Shown: positions 32,426 to 41,624 of the stretch, piece after piece
Numbering within the stretch: the stretch's first letter is position 1
Layout of the letters: each line of letters starts with the position of its first letter
NCBI GenBank assembly: GCA_049323655.1
Contig: JBMONO010000006.1
Coordinates: 1 to 64,000, forward strand
DNA: 64,000 nt
Reading direction: 5' to 3'
Source of the DNA: DB1 sp049323655
GTDB lineage: Bacteria > Desulfobacterota > Desulfobulbia > Desulfobulbales > SURF-16
Program-made: the position numbers and the translations under genes
The notes under the pieces: model-generated
The model's database searches: none
Told to the model about the DNA's origin: nothing
The model's input: only the letters and a program-made list of their open reading frames with translations

Positions 32426-33982
32426 TCAACCTTTCTCTTTCCTTTCTGTTTTCAGATAAACCAGACGGTTCAGTGCATTTAAATAGGCCTTGGCCGCGGC
32501 GGTGATGATATCCGGGTCCGCGCCCTGACCTATGACAATTTTTCCCTCATCCTCGATGCGCACCATCACCTCGCCCTGGGCATCGGTGCCGCCGGTGATG
32601 GAGCTGACAGCAAAGTACAGCAGCTTGCTCGTCGTTCCGGTCAGCCGGGCGATGGTGCGAAAGGCGCTGTCGATCGGGCCGACGCCGATGGCGGCGTCCT
32701 GCACCTCCCGGCCATGGACCAGCAGTTTTACCGCCGCGGTCGGCATGGTCTTGTTGCCGCTCATGGCGCCGAGCGAGACGAGCTGGTAGGTCTCAGGGAT
32801 ACGGACGATCTCGTCGAGGAGGATGGCCTCAAGATCCTCGTCGAACATCTCCTTCTTGACGTCGGCGATCTCTTTGAAACGGTGAAAGACCCGATTCAGT
32901 TCATCATCGGTGAGGTTGTCGTAACCCAACGATTTTACCCGCTCCCGCAGGGCATGGCGGCCGGAATGTTTACCCAGCACGAGATTGCCTGAGGTGAGCC
33001 CGATATCACAGGGATTCATGATCTCGTAGGTGGTGCGCTCTTTCAGGACGCCGTCCTGATGGATGCCGGACTCGTGGGCAAAGGCGTTGGCGCCGACGAT
33101 GGCCTTGTTGGGCTGAACGATCATGCCGGTGATGGCGCTGACCATGCGGCTTGTCGAGTGGATATGCTCGGTGACGATGTCGGTGCGGGCGTTGACCCGG
33201 TCAGACCGGGTGCGCAGCGCCATGACCACCTCCTCCATGGCGGTGTTGCCGGCTCGCTCGCCGATACCATTGATGGTGCATTCCACCTGCCGCGCCCCGG
33301 CATTGATGGCGGCCAGAGAATTGGCGACCGCCAGTCCGAGGTCATTGTGACAGTGGACGCTGATCATGGCACGGTCGATATTAGGAATATGCTCTATCAG
33401 ATATCGAATCTTGGCGGCGAACTCATCCGGCAGTGCGTATCCGGTGGTGTCGGGAAAGTTGAGCACCCGGGCCCCGGCATCGATCACCGCGGCAAAGACC
33501 TGGCAGACAAAATCGAGATCGCTGCGCGAGGCGTCCTCGGCGGAAAACTCGACATTGCCGGTATACTTCGCCGCATGGCGCACCGATTTCACCGCCAGCT
33601 CCAGCATCTGCTCCCGGCTCATACGCAGTTTGTGCTTGAGATGGATGTCCGAGGTGGCGAGAAAGGTGTGGATTCGCGGATTTTCTCCTTTTTTCAGGGC
33701 CTCCCAGGCGGTATCGATATCCTTCTGATTGCAGCGGGCCAGCGCCGCAATCTGGGCCCCGCGGATATTGTCGGCGATATTCTTGACACAGTCGAAATCT
33801 CCGCCCGAGGCCACCGGAAAGCCGGCCTCGATGACATCGACCTGCAGTTTCACGAGCTGCTGGGCCAGGCGGAACTTTTCCTGCATGTTCATGGTGGCGC
33901 CGGGGGACTGTTCCCCGTCGCGCAGGGTGGTGTCAAAGATAAAAACCTTGTTCTTGTCGATGCTGCCGTCAGCTGCCATCAT
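32426..33982 (-). CDS. leuA: 2-isopropylmalate synthase, long form
   Basis: This 518-residue enzyme starts with FIFDTTLRDGEQSPGATM, the DRE-TIM metallolyase motif. It has the metal-binding MISVHCHNDLGLAVANSLAA and a C-terminal regulatory LeuA dimer domain (residues about 385-510, including AVKLLVHGREVQDAAIGVGPIDSAFRTI). Leucine normally feeds back through that domain. GGAGGAAACATAT precedes the ATG. The asd gene is immediately downstream. Confidence 0.98.
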   Translation of the reverse strand: MMAADGSIDKNKVFIFDTTLRDGEQSPGATMNMQEKFRLAQQLVKLQVDVIEAGFPVASGGDFDCVKNIADNIRGAQIAALARCNQKDIDTAWEALKKGENPRIHTFLATSDIHLKHKLRMSREQMLELAVKSVRHAAKYTGNVEFSAEDASRSDLDFVCQVFAAVIDAGARVLNFPDTTGYALPDEFAAKIRYLIEHIPNIDRAMISVHCHNDLGLAVANSLAAINAGARQVECTINGIGERAGNTAMEEVVMALRTRSDRVNARTDIVTEHIHSTSRMVSAITGMIVQPNKAIVGANAFAHESGIHQDGVLKERTTYEIMNPCDIGLTSGNLVLGKHSGRHALRERVKSLGYDNLTDDELNRVFHRFKEIADVKKEMFDEDLEAILLDEIVRIPETYQLVSLGAMSGNKTMPTAAVKLLVHGREVQDAAIGVGPIDSAFRTIARLTGTTSKLLYFAVSSITGGTDAQGEVMVRIEDEGKIVIGQGADPDIITAAAKAYLNALNRLVYLKTERKEKG

Positions 33983-34271
33983 ATATGTTTCCTCCGTTCA
34001 GCGGTCGGCAACCACCGGCCGCCGTTTGAATGATGTCCATGCACTCACTGTCCCATTCTCCTTCCGTTCCAAGAACCCCCGCAAGGGGTCCGCGTAGAGC
34101 CAGAAAAAAATCGGCCGGAAAAAGGGAGACCAGTTGCATGCAACGATCATTCACAACAGGAAAATGTGTGGAATAAGCCATGAAGGCACCTGTTTTTTTA
34201 CGAGCGGATAACAAATACATCACATCAAACTACCGTGACCGGCGCCAACAACGCACCCCAACCTGCGCCCC

Positions 34272-34916
34272 TCAGGAAAGATAGCCGAGAATCGTTTCTC
34301 CGGCCTTGACTTTCTGGCCGATCCGCACCTCGATCTGAGTCTTCTGCGGCAGGTAGAGATCGACTCTGGAGCCGAAACGAATCAGGCCGAATCGCTGGCC
34401 GCGTCGGAGAAAATCACCCTTCTCCGCCCAGCAGACCACCCGGCGGGCAATAAGACCGGCCACCTGCACCACGGCAAAACGACAGCCGGGCTCGGTTTTC
34501 ATGATCAGCGCGCCATATTCGTTTTCCAGGGCGCCTCGCTCCGTGTTGGCGGAATAAAAGCGACCCGGCGAATAACAAACCGATTCCACCTTTCCGGGAA
34601 AAGGGCTGCGGTTGACATGAACATTGAAAATGTTCATGAAGATGCTGATCTTGTAAACGTGCTCATTGACAAAGCGATCGTCAAATACCGATTCCACGGC
34701 AATCACCTTGCCGTCCGCCGGGGCCACCAGCGCATCCTCCGCCTCCGGGGTAATCCGTTCCGGATCACGGAAAAAATAGAGGATAAAAACGGTGAGCCCC
34801 ATGGCGGCAAAGGCGGCCGTATCATAGTTCAGCAGCGCAAGGATGACGGCGACAAATGCGGCGATGCCGATGAACGGGTAGCCTTCCCTGGCCACTGGGA
34901 TCTGTGCTTCTTTCAT
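34272..34916 (-). CDS. psd: Phosphatidylserine decarboxylase, short archaeal/PSD-B form
   Basis: This 214-residue proenzyme has two N-terminal hydrophobic segments (FIGIAAFVAVILALL, AAFAAMGLTVFILYFF). It has the motif LIRFGSRVDLYLP, where Ser183 after Gly182 becomes the pyruvoyl cofactor by self-cleavage. It makes phosphatidylethanolamine at the membrane. The ATG at 34916 has AGGA upstream; the open frame further upstream runs through a dispersed repeat. No pssA or ilvC is present between it and its neighbours, although these often accompany it. A second, longer decarboxylase lies at 61196. Confidence 0.95.
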   Translation of the reverse strand: MKEAQIPVAREGYPFIGIAAFVAVILALLNYDTAAFAAMGLTVFILYFFRDPERITPEAEDALVAPADGKVIAVESVFDDRFVNEHVYKISIFMNIFNVHVNRSPFPGKVESVCYSPGRFYSANTERGALENEYGALIMKTEPGCRFAVVQVAGLIARRVVCWAEKGDFLRRGQRFGLIRFGSRVDLYLPQKTQIEVRIGQKVKAGETILGYLS

Positions 34917-34976
34917 CGTTCCTGCTTCCGGGGCGATGCCGGTGGTCTGGATTTGCTGCTGCTGTTGCTGTTTTAT

Positions 34977-35090
34977 AAAATCGTAAAAAACCGTTTCCCC
35001 ACTGAGAGGAGAGAGGACACTGAGAAAATATATTGAATTACAATTAGCTATCTCCGTGATCTCTCTGTGCTCTGCGGTCGATTTCCAGCA
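34977..35090. repeat. Dispersed palindromic repeat family A, copy between psd and ilvN
   Basis: It runs from AAATCGTAAAAAACCGTTTCCCCACTGAGAGGAGAG through ATTACAATTAGCTATCTCC to CTCTGTGCTCTGCGGTCGATTTCCAG. The left arm is more degenerate than in other copies. Confidence 0.75.
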
Positions 35091-35111
35091 CTCCTGTTGC
35101 CGTTCCCTGAC

Positions 35112-35149
35112 GCAATAAACCGGTACCCGCGGGGATACCGGTTTATTGC
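35112..35149. terminator. Perfect 14-bp stem hairpin downstream of ilvN
   Basis: GCAATAAACCGGTA and its exact complement TACCGGTTTATTGC flank a 10-base loop CCCGCGGGGA. It lies 55 bp after the ilvN stop on the minus strand. It lacks a following T-run, so it may be a pause or stabilising hairpin rather than a simple intrinsic terminator. Confidence 0.55.
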
Positions 35150-35204
35150 CATCTGCTGCCGCGAAAACGCTCACCTCTTCCCTCCCCTGCGGGAGGCAGG
35201 TGAA

Positions 35205-35690
35205 TCAGTATTTCTTACTGGCCCTGGTCATGGCAATGGTGCCGGTGCGGACAATCTCCTGGATGCCGATGGGCCGCAGGATATCAATCATCGCCTGCAC
35301 CTTGTCGCAGGTGCCGGTCACCTCCACCGCATAACTCTTGGCACTGACATCCACCACCCGACCGCGGAAAATATCGCAGATACGGAGAATTTCGGCCCGG
35401 GTGGCGGGTTCGGCCTTTACCCGGATGAGCGCCATCTCCCGCTCCACGTATTCGGATTCGCTGATATCGGTCACCTTGATGACATCAATCAGCTTATGGA
35501 GTTGCTTGGTAATCTGCTCGACAATGGCATCGTCGCCGCTGGTCACCAGGGTGAGACAGGAAACGTCCCGTTCCAGGGTCGGGGCAACGGACAAACTTTC
35601 GATATTAAATCCCCGGCCGCTGAACAGCCCGGTCACCCGGGAGAGCACTCCGGGTTTGTTTTGCAGAAGTACGGATATGGTATGTTTCAT
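35205..35690 (-). CDS. ilvN: Acetolactate synthase small (regulatory) subunit
   Basis: This 161-residue protein has an N-terminal ACT domain (HTISVLLQNKPGVLSRVTGLFSGRGFNIESL) and the C-terminal small-subunit domain (EVTGTCDKVQAMIDILRPIGIQEIVRTGTIAMTR). It confers valine feedback on the catalytic subunit encoded 39 bp upstream. Confidence 0.98.
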   Translation of the reverse strand: MKHTISVLLQNKPGVLSRVTGLFSGRGFNIESLSVAPTLERDVSCLTLVTSGDDAIVEQITKQLHKLIDVIKVTDISESEYVEREMALIRVKAEPATRAEILRICDIFRGRVVDVSAKSYAVEVTGTCDKVQAMIDILRPIGIQEIVRTGTIAMTRASKKY

Positions 35691-35728
35691 GGGAATCGAC
35701 CTGCCTCTTTATCGCGTAATTGCCGGCC

Positions 35729-37429
35729 TTAGACCAGCAGCATTTCAGTGGTTGCCTTGCCGGCCGGAACCATGGGAAAGACCCCTTCCTCCCGGTCGAT
35801 GACAAAATCCATGACAACAAGATTGTTGGTTGCCAGGGCTTCCTTGATCACCGGTTCCACTTCGCTCGGTTTGGTCGCCCGCAGGCCGACCGCTCCGTAA
35901 GCCCTGGCCAGGGCGACAAAATCCGGGGCAACATCAAGCGGGGTGGCCGAGTATTTCCTGTTGTAGAACAGCTCCTGCCATTGCCGGACCATGCCGAGGA
36001 AATTGTTATTCAGAATGGCGATTTTGACCGGCAGTTTATACTGCATGGCCGTGGCCATTTCCTGAATATTCATCTGGATGCTGCCGTCGCCGGCAATGTC
36101 GATGACGGTGCGGTCCGGGGCTGCCATCTGGGCGCCGATCGCCGCCGGGAAACCGTAGCCCATGACGCCGAGACCGCCGGAGGTCATAAAGGCCCGGGGA
36201 TGATTGAAGTGATAAAACTGGGCAGCCCACATCTGGTTCTGCCCTACCTCGGTGGTGATGATGGCGTTGCCGCCGGTCAGTTCATGCAGCTTCTGAACGA
36301 CAAACTGGGGCTTGATGACGTCCGGCTTCTCGACATAACCCAGCGGATGAGCCTTCTGCCACTCTTTGATCTGCTGCAACCACGGCTGGTGTTTGGCCTT
36401 TTCCGCCTCCTGGTTGAAATCGGCGCTGCGGCCGAACCAGCTATTCATGCTGGTCAGGGCATGCTTGCAGTCGGCAACGATGGGGATATGAACCTTGACG
36501 TTCTTGCTGATCGAAGTCGGGTCAATATCGATGTGGATAATCTTCGCATGCGGGGCAAAGGCATCGACTCGACCGGTGACCCTGTCGTCAAAGCGGGCGC
36601 CCACCGCAATAAGCAGATCGCAGTTGGCCACCGCCATGTTGGCGTAATAGGTGCCGTGCATACCGAGCATTCCCATGGAGAGCGGGTCGGTGCCGGGAAA
36701 GCCGCCGAGTCCCATCAGGGTCATGGTGACCGGGATATCGAGCTTGCGGGCCAGTTCGGTCAACTCCTCGTGCGCATTGGACAGGATAACGCCGCCACCG
36801 GCATAGAGGACCGGTCTTTTTGCCTGCATAATCGCCTGGCATGCCTTTTCGATCTGGCCGGGATGCGGCTCGTAGGTTGGCCGGTAAGTGCGCATCCGGA
36901 CCTCTTCCGGCTCCGGAAAGGTGATGCGCGAGGCAAGCACGTCCTTGGGCAGATCGATGAGCACCGGGCCGGGACGACCACTGCGGGCGATATGGAAGGC
37001 CTCGCGGATGGTGGCAACCAGATCGCGGGCGTTCTTGACCAGATAGTTGTGTTTCGTGCAGGGACGGGTGATGCCGACGATATCGACCTCCTGAAAGGCA
37101 TCGTTGCCGATCAGAGCGGTGGGCACCTGACCGGTTAAGACAACGATGGGGATCGAATCCATGTAGGCGGAAGCAATACCGGTAACCGTATTGGTGGCGC
37201 CGGGACCGGAGGTCACCAGGGCAACCCCGACATCGCCGGTGACCCGGGCGTAGGCATCGGCGGCGTGGACCGCGGCCTGCTCGTGACGGACCAGGACATG
37301 GGTCAATTTTTCGTTTGCCAGGATTTCATCATAAAGATCGATGACCGCGCCTCCGGGAAATCCAAAGATCGTGTTCACCTTCTGTTCTTCCAAGCATTTC
37401 AGTACTGCCTGTGCGCCTGTCATTTTCAT
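35729..37429 (-). CDS. ilvB: Acetolactate synthase large (catalytic) subunit
   Basis: This 566-residue thiamine-diphosphate enzyme has TIFGFPGGAVIDLYDEI, RHEQAAVHAADAYAR with the catalytic Glu, GDGSIQMNIQEMATAMQ (ThDP motif with its Asn helix) and ILNNNFLGMVRQWQEL. It condenses pyruvate in valine, leucine and isoleucine synthesis. ATG at 37429 gives the family start MKMTGAQAVLKCLEEQ and has AGGT upstream; the frame is open further back without similarity. Confidence 0.98.
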   Translation of the reverse strand: MKMTGAQAVLKCLEEQKVNTIFGFPGGAVIDLYDEILANEKLTHVLVRHEQAAVHAADAYARVTGDVGVALVTSGPGATNTVTGIASAYMDSIPIVVLTGQVPTALIGNDAFQEVDIVGITRPCTKHNYLVKNARDLVATIREAFHIARSGRPGPVLIDLPKDVLASRITFPEPEEVRMRTYRPTYEPHPGQIEKACQAIMQAKRPVLYAGGGVILSNAHEELTELARKLDIPVTMTLMGLGGFPGTDPLSMGMLGMHGTYYANMAVANCDLLIAVGARFDDRVTGRVDAFAPHAKIIHIDIDPTSISKNVKVHIPIVADCKHALTSMNSWFGRSADFNQEAEKAKHQPWLQQIKEWQKAHPLGYVEKPDVIKPQFVVQKLHELTGGNAIITTEVGQNQMWAAQFYHFNHPRAFMTSGGLGVMGYGFPAAIGAQMAAPDRTVIDIAGDGSIQMNIQEMATAMQYKLPVKIAILNNNFLGMVRQWQELFYNRKYSATPLDVAPDFVALARAYGAVGLRATKPSEVEPVIKEALATNNLVVMDFVIDREEGVFPMVPAGKATTEMLLV

Positions 37430-37714
37430 AAAATCTACCTGCTGTTTTAAGTATAAAAATAATCGGTGGAATCGGGAACCGCGAACATTTCGGCGAATGC
37501 ACCGGAACGGCTGAGAACGGGTCGGCAGAAAAAGAGACATCATCCCTGCGGGATTACCCGGATATTTAAGCAGAAGGTAACTATAGCCCCTGCCCGTGAA
37601 TTGTCAAGTCTGTTCCTCCTCTTTTAAACGAAATCATGGCCGCAGGCAAACAAAATAAGAACAATTCTCATCTGCTGAAAATTTCTCTTCCGGGCAAGCC
37701 CCGGCAAACAGCGT

Positions 37715-38545
37715 TCATTCGAGAAATAAAGAGGTTTTCGACAGGGGAAGAATCCCCGCCGCCATCCCGCGCCGCATGAACTCCCGGATCGCCGCTTCCC
37801 CTTCTTCGCCAAGATCACGTGAGAAATCGGTAACATAGAGACTGATATGGCTTGCCACCACCCCGTCATCCAGCACCCGAGCATACTGCCTTACATAGTC
37901 GCGACTGGCCAGGGGATCGGCAAAGGCCTGCGCCACGCTGCCGGCGATACAACGCTCCACCGCCGCCAGGGTCTCGCGGCCCAGTGTCCGACGGGCCGCA
38001 ATGCCGCCCAGCGGAATGGGATGGCCGGTGGTTTCCTCCCACCAGCGGCCGAGATCAAGCAGGGCGACAAGTCCGTGATCGGCATAGGTAAAACGGCTTT
38101 CGTGGATGATGATCCCGCAATCGACGTCGCCGCGGCTGACCGCCGGCATAATGCGCTCAAAGGACATGGGGAGCAACCGGTAATCCGCCTGGGAAAAGAG
38201 TTGCAGGAGCATGGCGGCGGTGGTGTACCGTCCCGGGATGGCGATGGTTCGTCCGGTGAGATCATCAGCGGCAAAGGGGCTGCGCGCCACCAGCAGCGGA
38301 CCGCAACCGCGGCCAAGAGCGGCACCGGCGCGAAGCAGCACATAATCTGCCAGGACATGGCCAAGGGCATGAAAGGAGAGCTTGGTGACATCGAGACGAG
38401 CGGCCAGCGCCCATTCATTCAAGGTCTCGACATCAGCCAGCAGCGGCGGATCAAAAGGCGGACAGCAGGGAGCGGCCCGGCGATTCACCAGGGCATGAAA
38501 GATGAACGTATCATTGGGACAGGGAGAAAATCCGAGACTCAGCAT
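37715..38545 (-). CDS. mqnD: 1,4-dihydroxy-6-naphthoate synthase (futalosine pathway)
   Basis: This 276-residue protein begins MLSLGFSPCPNDTFIFHALV, diagnostic for MqnD, and has LTKLSFHALG-like VTKLSFHALGHVL and IHESRFTYADHGL. It converts cyclic dehypoxanthinyl futalosine to 1,4-dihydroxy-6-naphthoate in menaquinone synthesis. It is 18 bp downstream of mqnB, so the organism makes menaquinone by the futalosine route. Confidence 0.96.
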   Translation of the reverse strand: MLSLGFSPCPNDTFIFHALVNRRAAPCCPPFDPPLLADVETLNEWALAARLDVTKLSFHALGHVLADYVLLRAGAALGRGCGPLLVARSPFAADDLTGRTIAIPGRYTTAAMLLQLFSQADYRLLPMSFERIMPAVSRGDVDCGIIIHESRFTYADHGLVALLDLGRWWEETTGHPIPLGGIAARRTLGRETLAAVERCIAGSVAQAFADPLASRDYVRQYARVLDDGVVASHISLYVTDFSRDLGEEGEAAIREFMRRGMAAGILPLSKTSLFLE

Positions 38546-38563
38546 GACCGCCGCCGAACCCGT

Positions 38564-39229
38564 TTATCGATGGGACAGCGCCACATCGGAAAGTCCCCGC
38601 ACCAGCCGGGCAACGGCGTCGCCCCCGGCTTCACAGGCATCCCGAAGACGCCAGGCGGCAGGATCACGGTCCTCCACCATGTTGCTGACGCAGCGCACTT
38701 CCACCATATCCACCCCGAAACCGAGACAGACCCTGGCAAGGGCGGCGCCCTCCATGTTTTCGCAGATAGCGTTGCAGGAATTGCGGAGATAGGCGCCCCG
38801 CCTGGCTGTTCCGCTGGCGCAGTTTACCGTGACAAAGGTCCCGCTGCCGCAGGGCAGATGCTCCAGTTCAAGGATCCGGCGCGACTCGGCAAAGAGCTGG
38901 TTGTCCAGAGAAAACTCCCGGTTAATCCTCATGGTTTCCCCTGACAGGGCTTCGATCCACTCGCCGTGACAGATGCCGAAATCGGCAAGAATCTCCCGCC
39001 GGGCCAGCCCGATATCGAGAAGATCAAGCCCGCCGCCGGGATAGGCGCCGGCGACCCCGACATTGACCACTGCGGCGACATCCTGATGAAGAGCAAGATA
39101 GCGGGTCAGGGCAAAGGCGGCCTCCACCGGCCCGACCCCGGTGACGAGGAAGGCGACATTGCGGGCCGCAGCCAGATTTTTCCTGGCCGGTTCAAGCTCG
39201 AACTCGGTGGCGGCGACAACGAGAAACAT
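38564..39229 (-). CDS. mqnB: Futalosine hydrolase
   Basis: This 221-residue nucleosidase has VNVGVAGAYPG, the phosphorylase-type VTGVGPVEAAFALTRYL, and NMEGAALARVCLGFGVDMVEVRCVSNMVEDRD around the catalytic Glu/Asp. It removes hypoxanthine from futalosine before MqnC and MqnD act. It is adjacent to mqnD on the same strand. Confidence 0.93.
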   Translation of the reverse strand: MFLVVAATEFELEPARKNLAAARNVAFLVTGVGPVEAAFALTRYLALHQDVAAVVNVGVAGAYPGGGLDLLDIGLARREILADFGICHGEWIEALSGETMRINREFSLDNQLFAESRRILELEHLPCGSGTFVTVNCASGTARRGAYLRNSCNAICENMEGAALARVCLGFGVDMVEVRCVSNMVEDRDPAAWRLRDACEAGGDAVARLVRGLSDVALSHR

Positions 39230-39235
39230 GACGAA

Positions 39236-39634
39236 TCAGAAAAGATGGCGGACAAGGGGGCTGCCGGCGAAATCGGTCCGAATTCGCTCCTTGACCCGGT
39301 TATCCTTGTCGAGGATGATTACTTTCGGACTAAAGGTCTTCAGCTCGGTTTCGGAAAACAGGGCATAGCTGACAATAATTATGAGATCGCCGACCTGTCC
39401 CTTGCGGGCCGCCGCGCCGTTGAGGCCGATAACGCCGGAACCGGGCTCCCCCTCGATGGCGTAAGTATCGAAGCGGTCGCCGCTGTAAATGTTATAGACC
39501 TTGATCTTTTCAAAGGGATAGAGCCCCGCCTCCTCCATCAGCAACCTGTCGATGGTCAGGCTCCCCTCGTACATCAGATCGGCCTGGGTGACCGTGGCCT
39601 TGTGCAGCTTTGATTTGAGCATGTAGCGCAGCAT
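39236..39634 (-). CDS. panD: Aspartate 1-decarboxylase proenzyme
   Basis: This 132-residue protein has MLKSKLHKATVTQADLMYEGSLTIDRLLM; cleavage before Ser in YEGSLTID creates the pyruvoyl group. It makes beta-alanine for pantothenate and lies beside panC. ATG at 39634 follows GAGGTG. Confidence 0.96.
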   Translation of the reverse strand: MLRYMLKSKLHKATVTQADLMYEGSLTIDRLLMEEAGLYPFEKIKVYNIYSGDRFDTYAIEGEPGSGVIGLNGAAARKGQVGDLIIIVSYALFSETELKTFSPKVIILDKDNRVKERIRTDFAGSPLVRHLF

Positions 39635-39679
39635 ATATTCACCTCGGCCCATGCGGGCCAGTCATATGACGAAAGAACC

Positions 39680-40525
39680 TCACCCGACGAGCAGGGTATT
39701 GTCGATCAGCCGGGTCCGACCAATTCGCACTGCCAGGGCAAGGAGTGATTTTTCGGAGATGACGGCCGAGGGCGCCAGCGTGTCGGCGTCAACGATCTCC
39801 ACATAATCGATGTCGTCCGCCCCTGCCCTCCGCAGCTCAGCAACCACCGTCTCGCGCAGCCGGATCGGATCCTGCTCGCCGGCCGCGACCTGTTCCCGGG
39901 CCAGCCGCAGGGAACGGGAAAGGGAGAGGGCGCGGATGCGCTCTTCCGGGGAAAGATAGGCATTGCGGGAACTCATGGCCAGCCCGTCCGCCTCCCGGAC
40001 AATGGGGAGGGAAACGATGGAAACAGGCATGTTGAGATCGGCCACCATTTTTCTGATCACCGCGAGCTGCTGAAAGTCCTTTTCCCCGAAAATGGCGCAA
40101 TCGGGCTGCACCATGTTGAAGAGTTTGGTCACCACGGTGGTGACCCCGGCAAAATGACCGGGCCGCGAAGCGCCGCACAGGGTCGCAGTCAGAGAGTCCA
40201 CCTCGACCCGGGTGGCAAAGCCTGCAGGATAAACGTCCTCGACCGCAGGGACAAAGAGGACGGCGACCCCCGCCTTTTCGGCCAGATCACGGTCCCGCTC
40301 AAAGGCGCGGGGATAGCGGGCGAGATCCTCGTTGGGACCAAACTGGATGGGATTGACAAAGAGGGAGACCACCACCTGATCGGCCACTTCTTTACCGCGG
40401 CGCATCAGGCCCAGATGACCGTCATGGAAAAAACCCATGGTCGGCACGAGAGCAAGCGTCCTAGCCGCCTCACGCGCCCTTTTCGACCAGGAGTGCATCT
40501 CCCGCGGCGAACGGATAATCTCCAT
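39680..40525 (-). CDS. panC: Pantothenate synthetase
   Basis: This 281-residue ligase has LVPTMGFFHDGHLGLMRRGKE (HxGH type), GEKDFQQLAVIRKM and IVREADGLAMSSRNAYL. It joins pantoate with beta-alanine using ATP, the step after panD. Coenzyme A synthesis is thus represented by panC, panD and coaD in this window. Confidence 0.97.
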   Translation of the reverse strand: MEIIRSPREMHSWSKRAREAARTLALVPTMGFFHDGHLGLMRRGKEVADQVVVSLFVNPIQFGPNEDLARYPRAFERDRDLAEKAGVAVLFVPAVEDVYPAGFATRVEVDSLTATLCGASRPGHFAGVTTVVTKLFNMVQPDCAIFGEKDFQQLAVIRKMVADLNMPVSIVSLPIVREADGLAMSSRNAYLSPEERIRALSLSRSLRLAREQVAAGEQDPIRLRETVVAELRRAGADDIDYVEIVDADTLAPSAVISEKSLLALAVRIGRTRLIDNTLLVG

Positions 40526-40532
40526 GGCCGAC

Positions 40533-41213
40533 TCACATGGCGGCCAGCTTGGCCGTCACCCACTCCTGCATGGCGGGATCAAGGTCGGCCATCGCCTTGA
40601 TCGCCTCGTAGCTGGCCCGGGCCTTGCCGCTGTCACCGCTCACCTCGTGCATCCTCGCCCCGCCAAGGTGTCCGAGCAAGGCAAAACCGCTGATCCCCTG
40701 CAATGCGGTGTAATGGGTCAGGGCCTCATCATGTTTGCCATCAAATTCACAGGCCTGGGCGAGATCGAGCAACAGCAGCGGATAGATATGATCCTTGCCG
40801 TCGACTGTCGTCAGAAGCGCGGCCAGCGCCTCCCGCGCCTTACCGTATTCCTTGTTCTCCATCAGTTCATGGGCCAGGGCGACCTTGCCCCACAGGGCGG
40901 CGTCGCTGCGCGGATATTCTGCCAGCAGCCGGTTCAGTTCGGTCCGCCGCTCTTCCGGCTTCTCCAGCTTGAGCGCCTGAGCCAGCATGGAGGTGGAATC
41001 ATTGCGCTGCTTTGTGCTGTAATAGTCGTAGCCGGACCAGGCAATGGTCAGTACCAGCACTGCCATCAGGCCATTCTGGAGCAGACGGGCATTGTCGCGA
41101 ATGAACTGGCGCAGCCGGGGCGGCAGATTGAGTTCATCGAGCAGGGTGCGTTTCGCCTGGGTCACCTCTTCGACGTGCAGCTTCAAAAAGGGGCTTTTCT
41201 GTTCTTCCGTCAT
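40533..41213 (-). CDS. Membrane-anchored tetratricopeptide protein, YfgM-like
   Basis: This 226-residue protein has a cytosolic N-terminus, one transmembrane segment (LLQNGLMAVLVLTIAWSGYDYY, residues about 45-65) and a periplasmic helical-repeat region (LNRLLAEYPRSDAALWGKVALAHELMENKEYGKAREALAAL, and so on). This is the pattern of the TPR_21/YfgM group, linked to the SecYEG translocon. The function is inferred only from architecture. It ends eight bases before panC. Confidence 0.75.
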   Translation of the reverse strand: MTEEQKSPFLKLHVEEVTQAKRTLLDELNLPPRLRQFIRDNARLLQNGLMAVLVLTIAWSGYDYYSTKQRNDSTSMLAQALKLEKPEERRTELNRLLAEYPRSDAALWGKVALAHELMENKEYGKAREALAALLTTVDGKDHIYPLLLLDLAQACEFDGKHDEALTHYTALQGISGFALLGHLGGARMHEVSGDSGKARASYEAIKAMADLDPAMQEWVTAKLAAM

Positions 41214-41385
41214 CTCCGAATCCTTTTGCAGATCATGTTATTCCGGCTGCGGAACCGGCGCTTTTTCCCGGCCCGGCCTTTTTTTGTTTGAAAGTGGGCG
41301 CAGCAGCCTCTATGATGACTGAGCCCTGCTGCCGGTTCAGGACACCGACCCGGACAACCGCTGATCGCCACACCAATGAACACTT

Positions 41386-41490
41386 GTCGGAATCGTAAAA
41401 GCCACGATTCCGACGGGCGGTGTATTGTCGCTCGTTGTTTTCTCGTTCCCGCCTGCCATGGTTTGCGGTTTTTTGCGAGACCATCAACAT
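41386..41490 (+). repeat. Dispersed repeat family B, copy upstream of xseA
   Basis: It begins with the inverted repeat GTCGGAATCGT-AAAAGCC-ACGATTCCGAC and continues through GGGCGGTGTATTGTCGCTCGT and CCTGCCATGG to GACCATCAAC, aligning along its length with 5608-5717. The gap 41214-41624 between the divergent YfgM-like gene and xseA holds this element and little else; an AT-richer run at 41500-41600 may hold the xseA promoter. Confidence 0.8.
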
Positions 41491-41624
41491 TTCAGCAGGG
41501 GGACGATTCAGTTTCTTTTTCCAAGCTGGATAATTACAAATCAGTTACTCTACTAGCCGGAAGAAAAAAAATCAACGCAACACTTTGTCCCATCCCGGCA
41601 AACAGCAAAAAGAGCCCGTTTCCC

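Noticed and set aside
33969..34223. 84-codon minus-strand frame upstream of leuA
   Set aside because: It has no ribosome site and no family resemblance, and it overlaps the leuA start. The 33983-34271 gap shows no gene.
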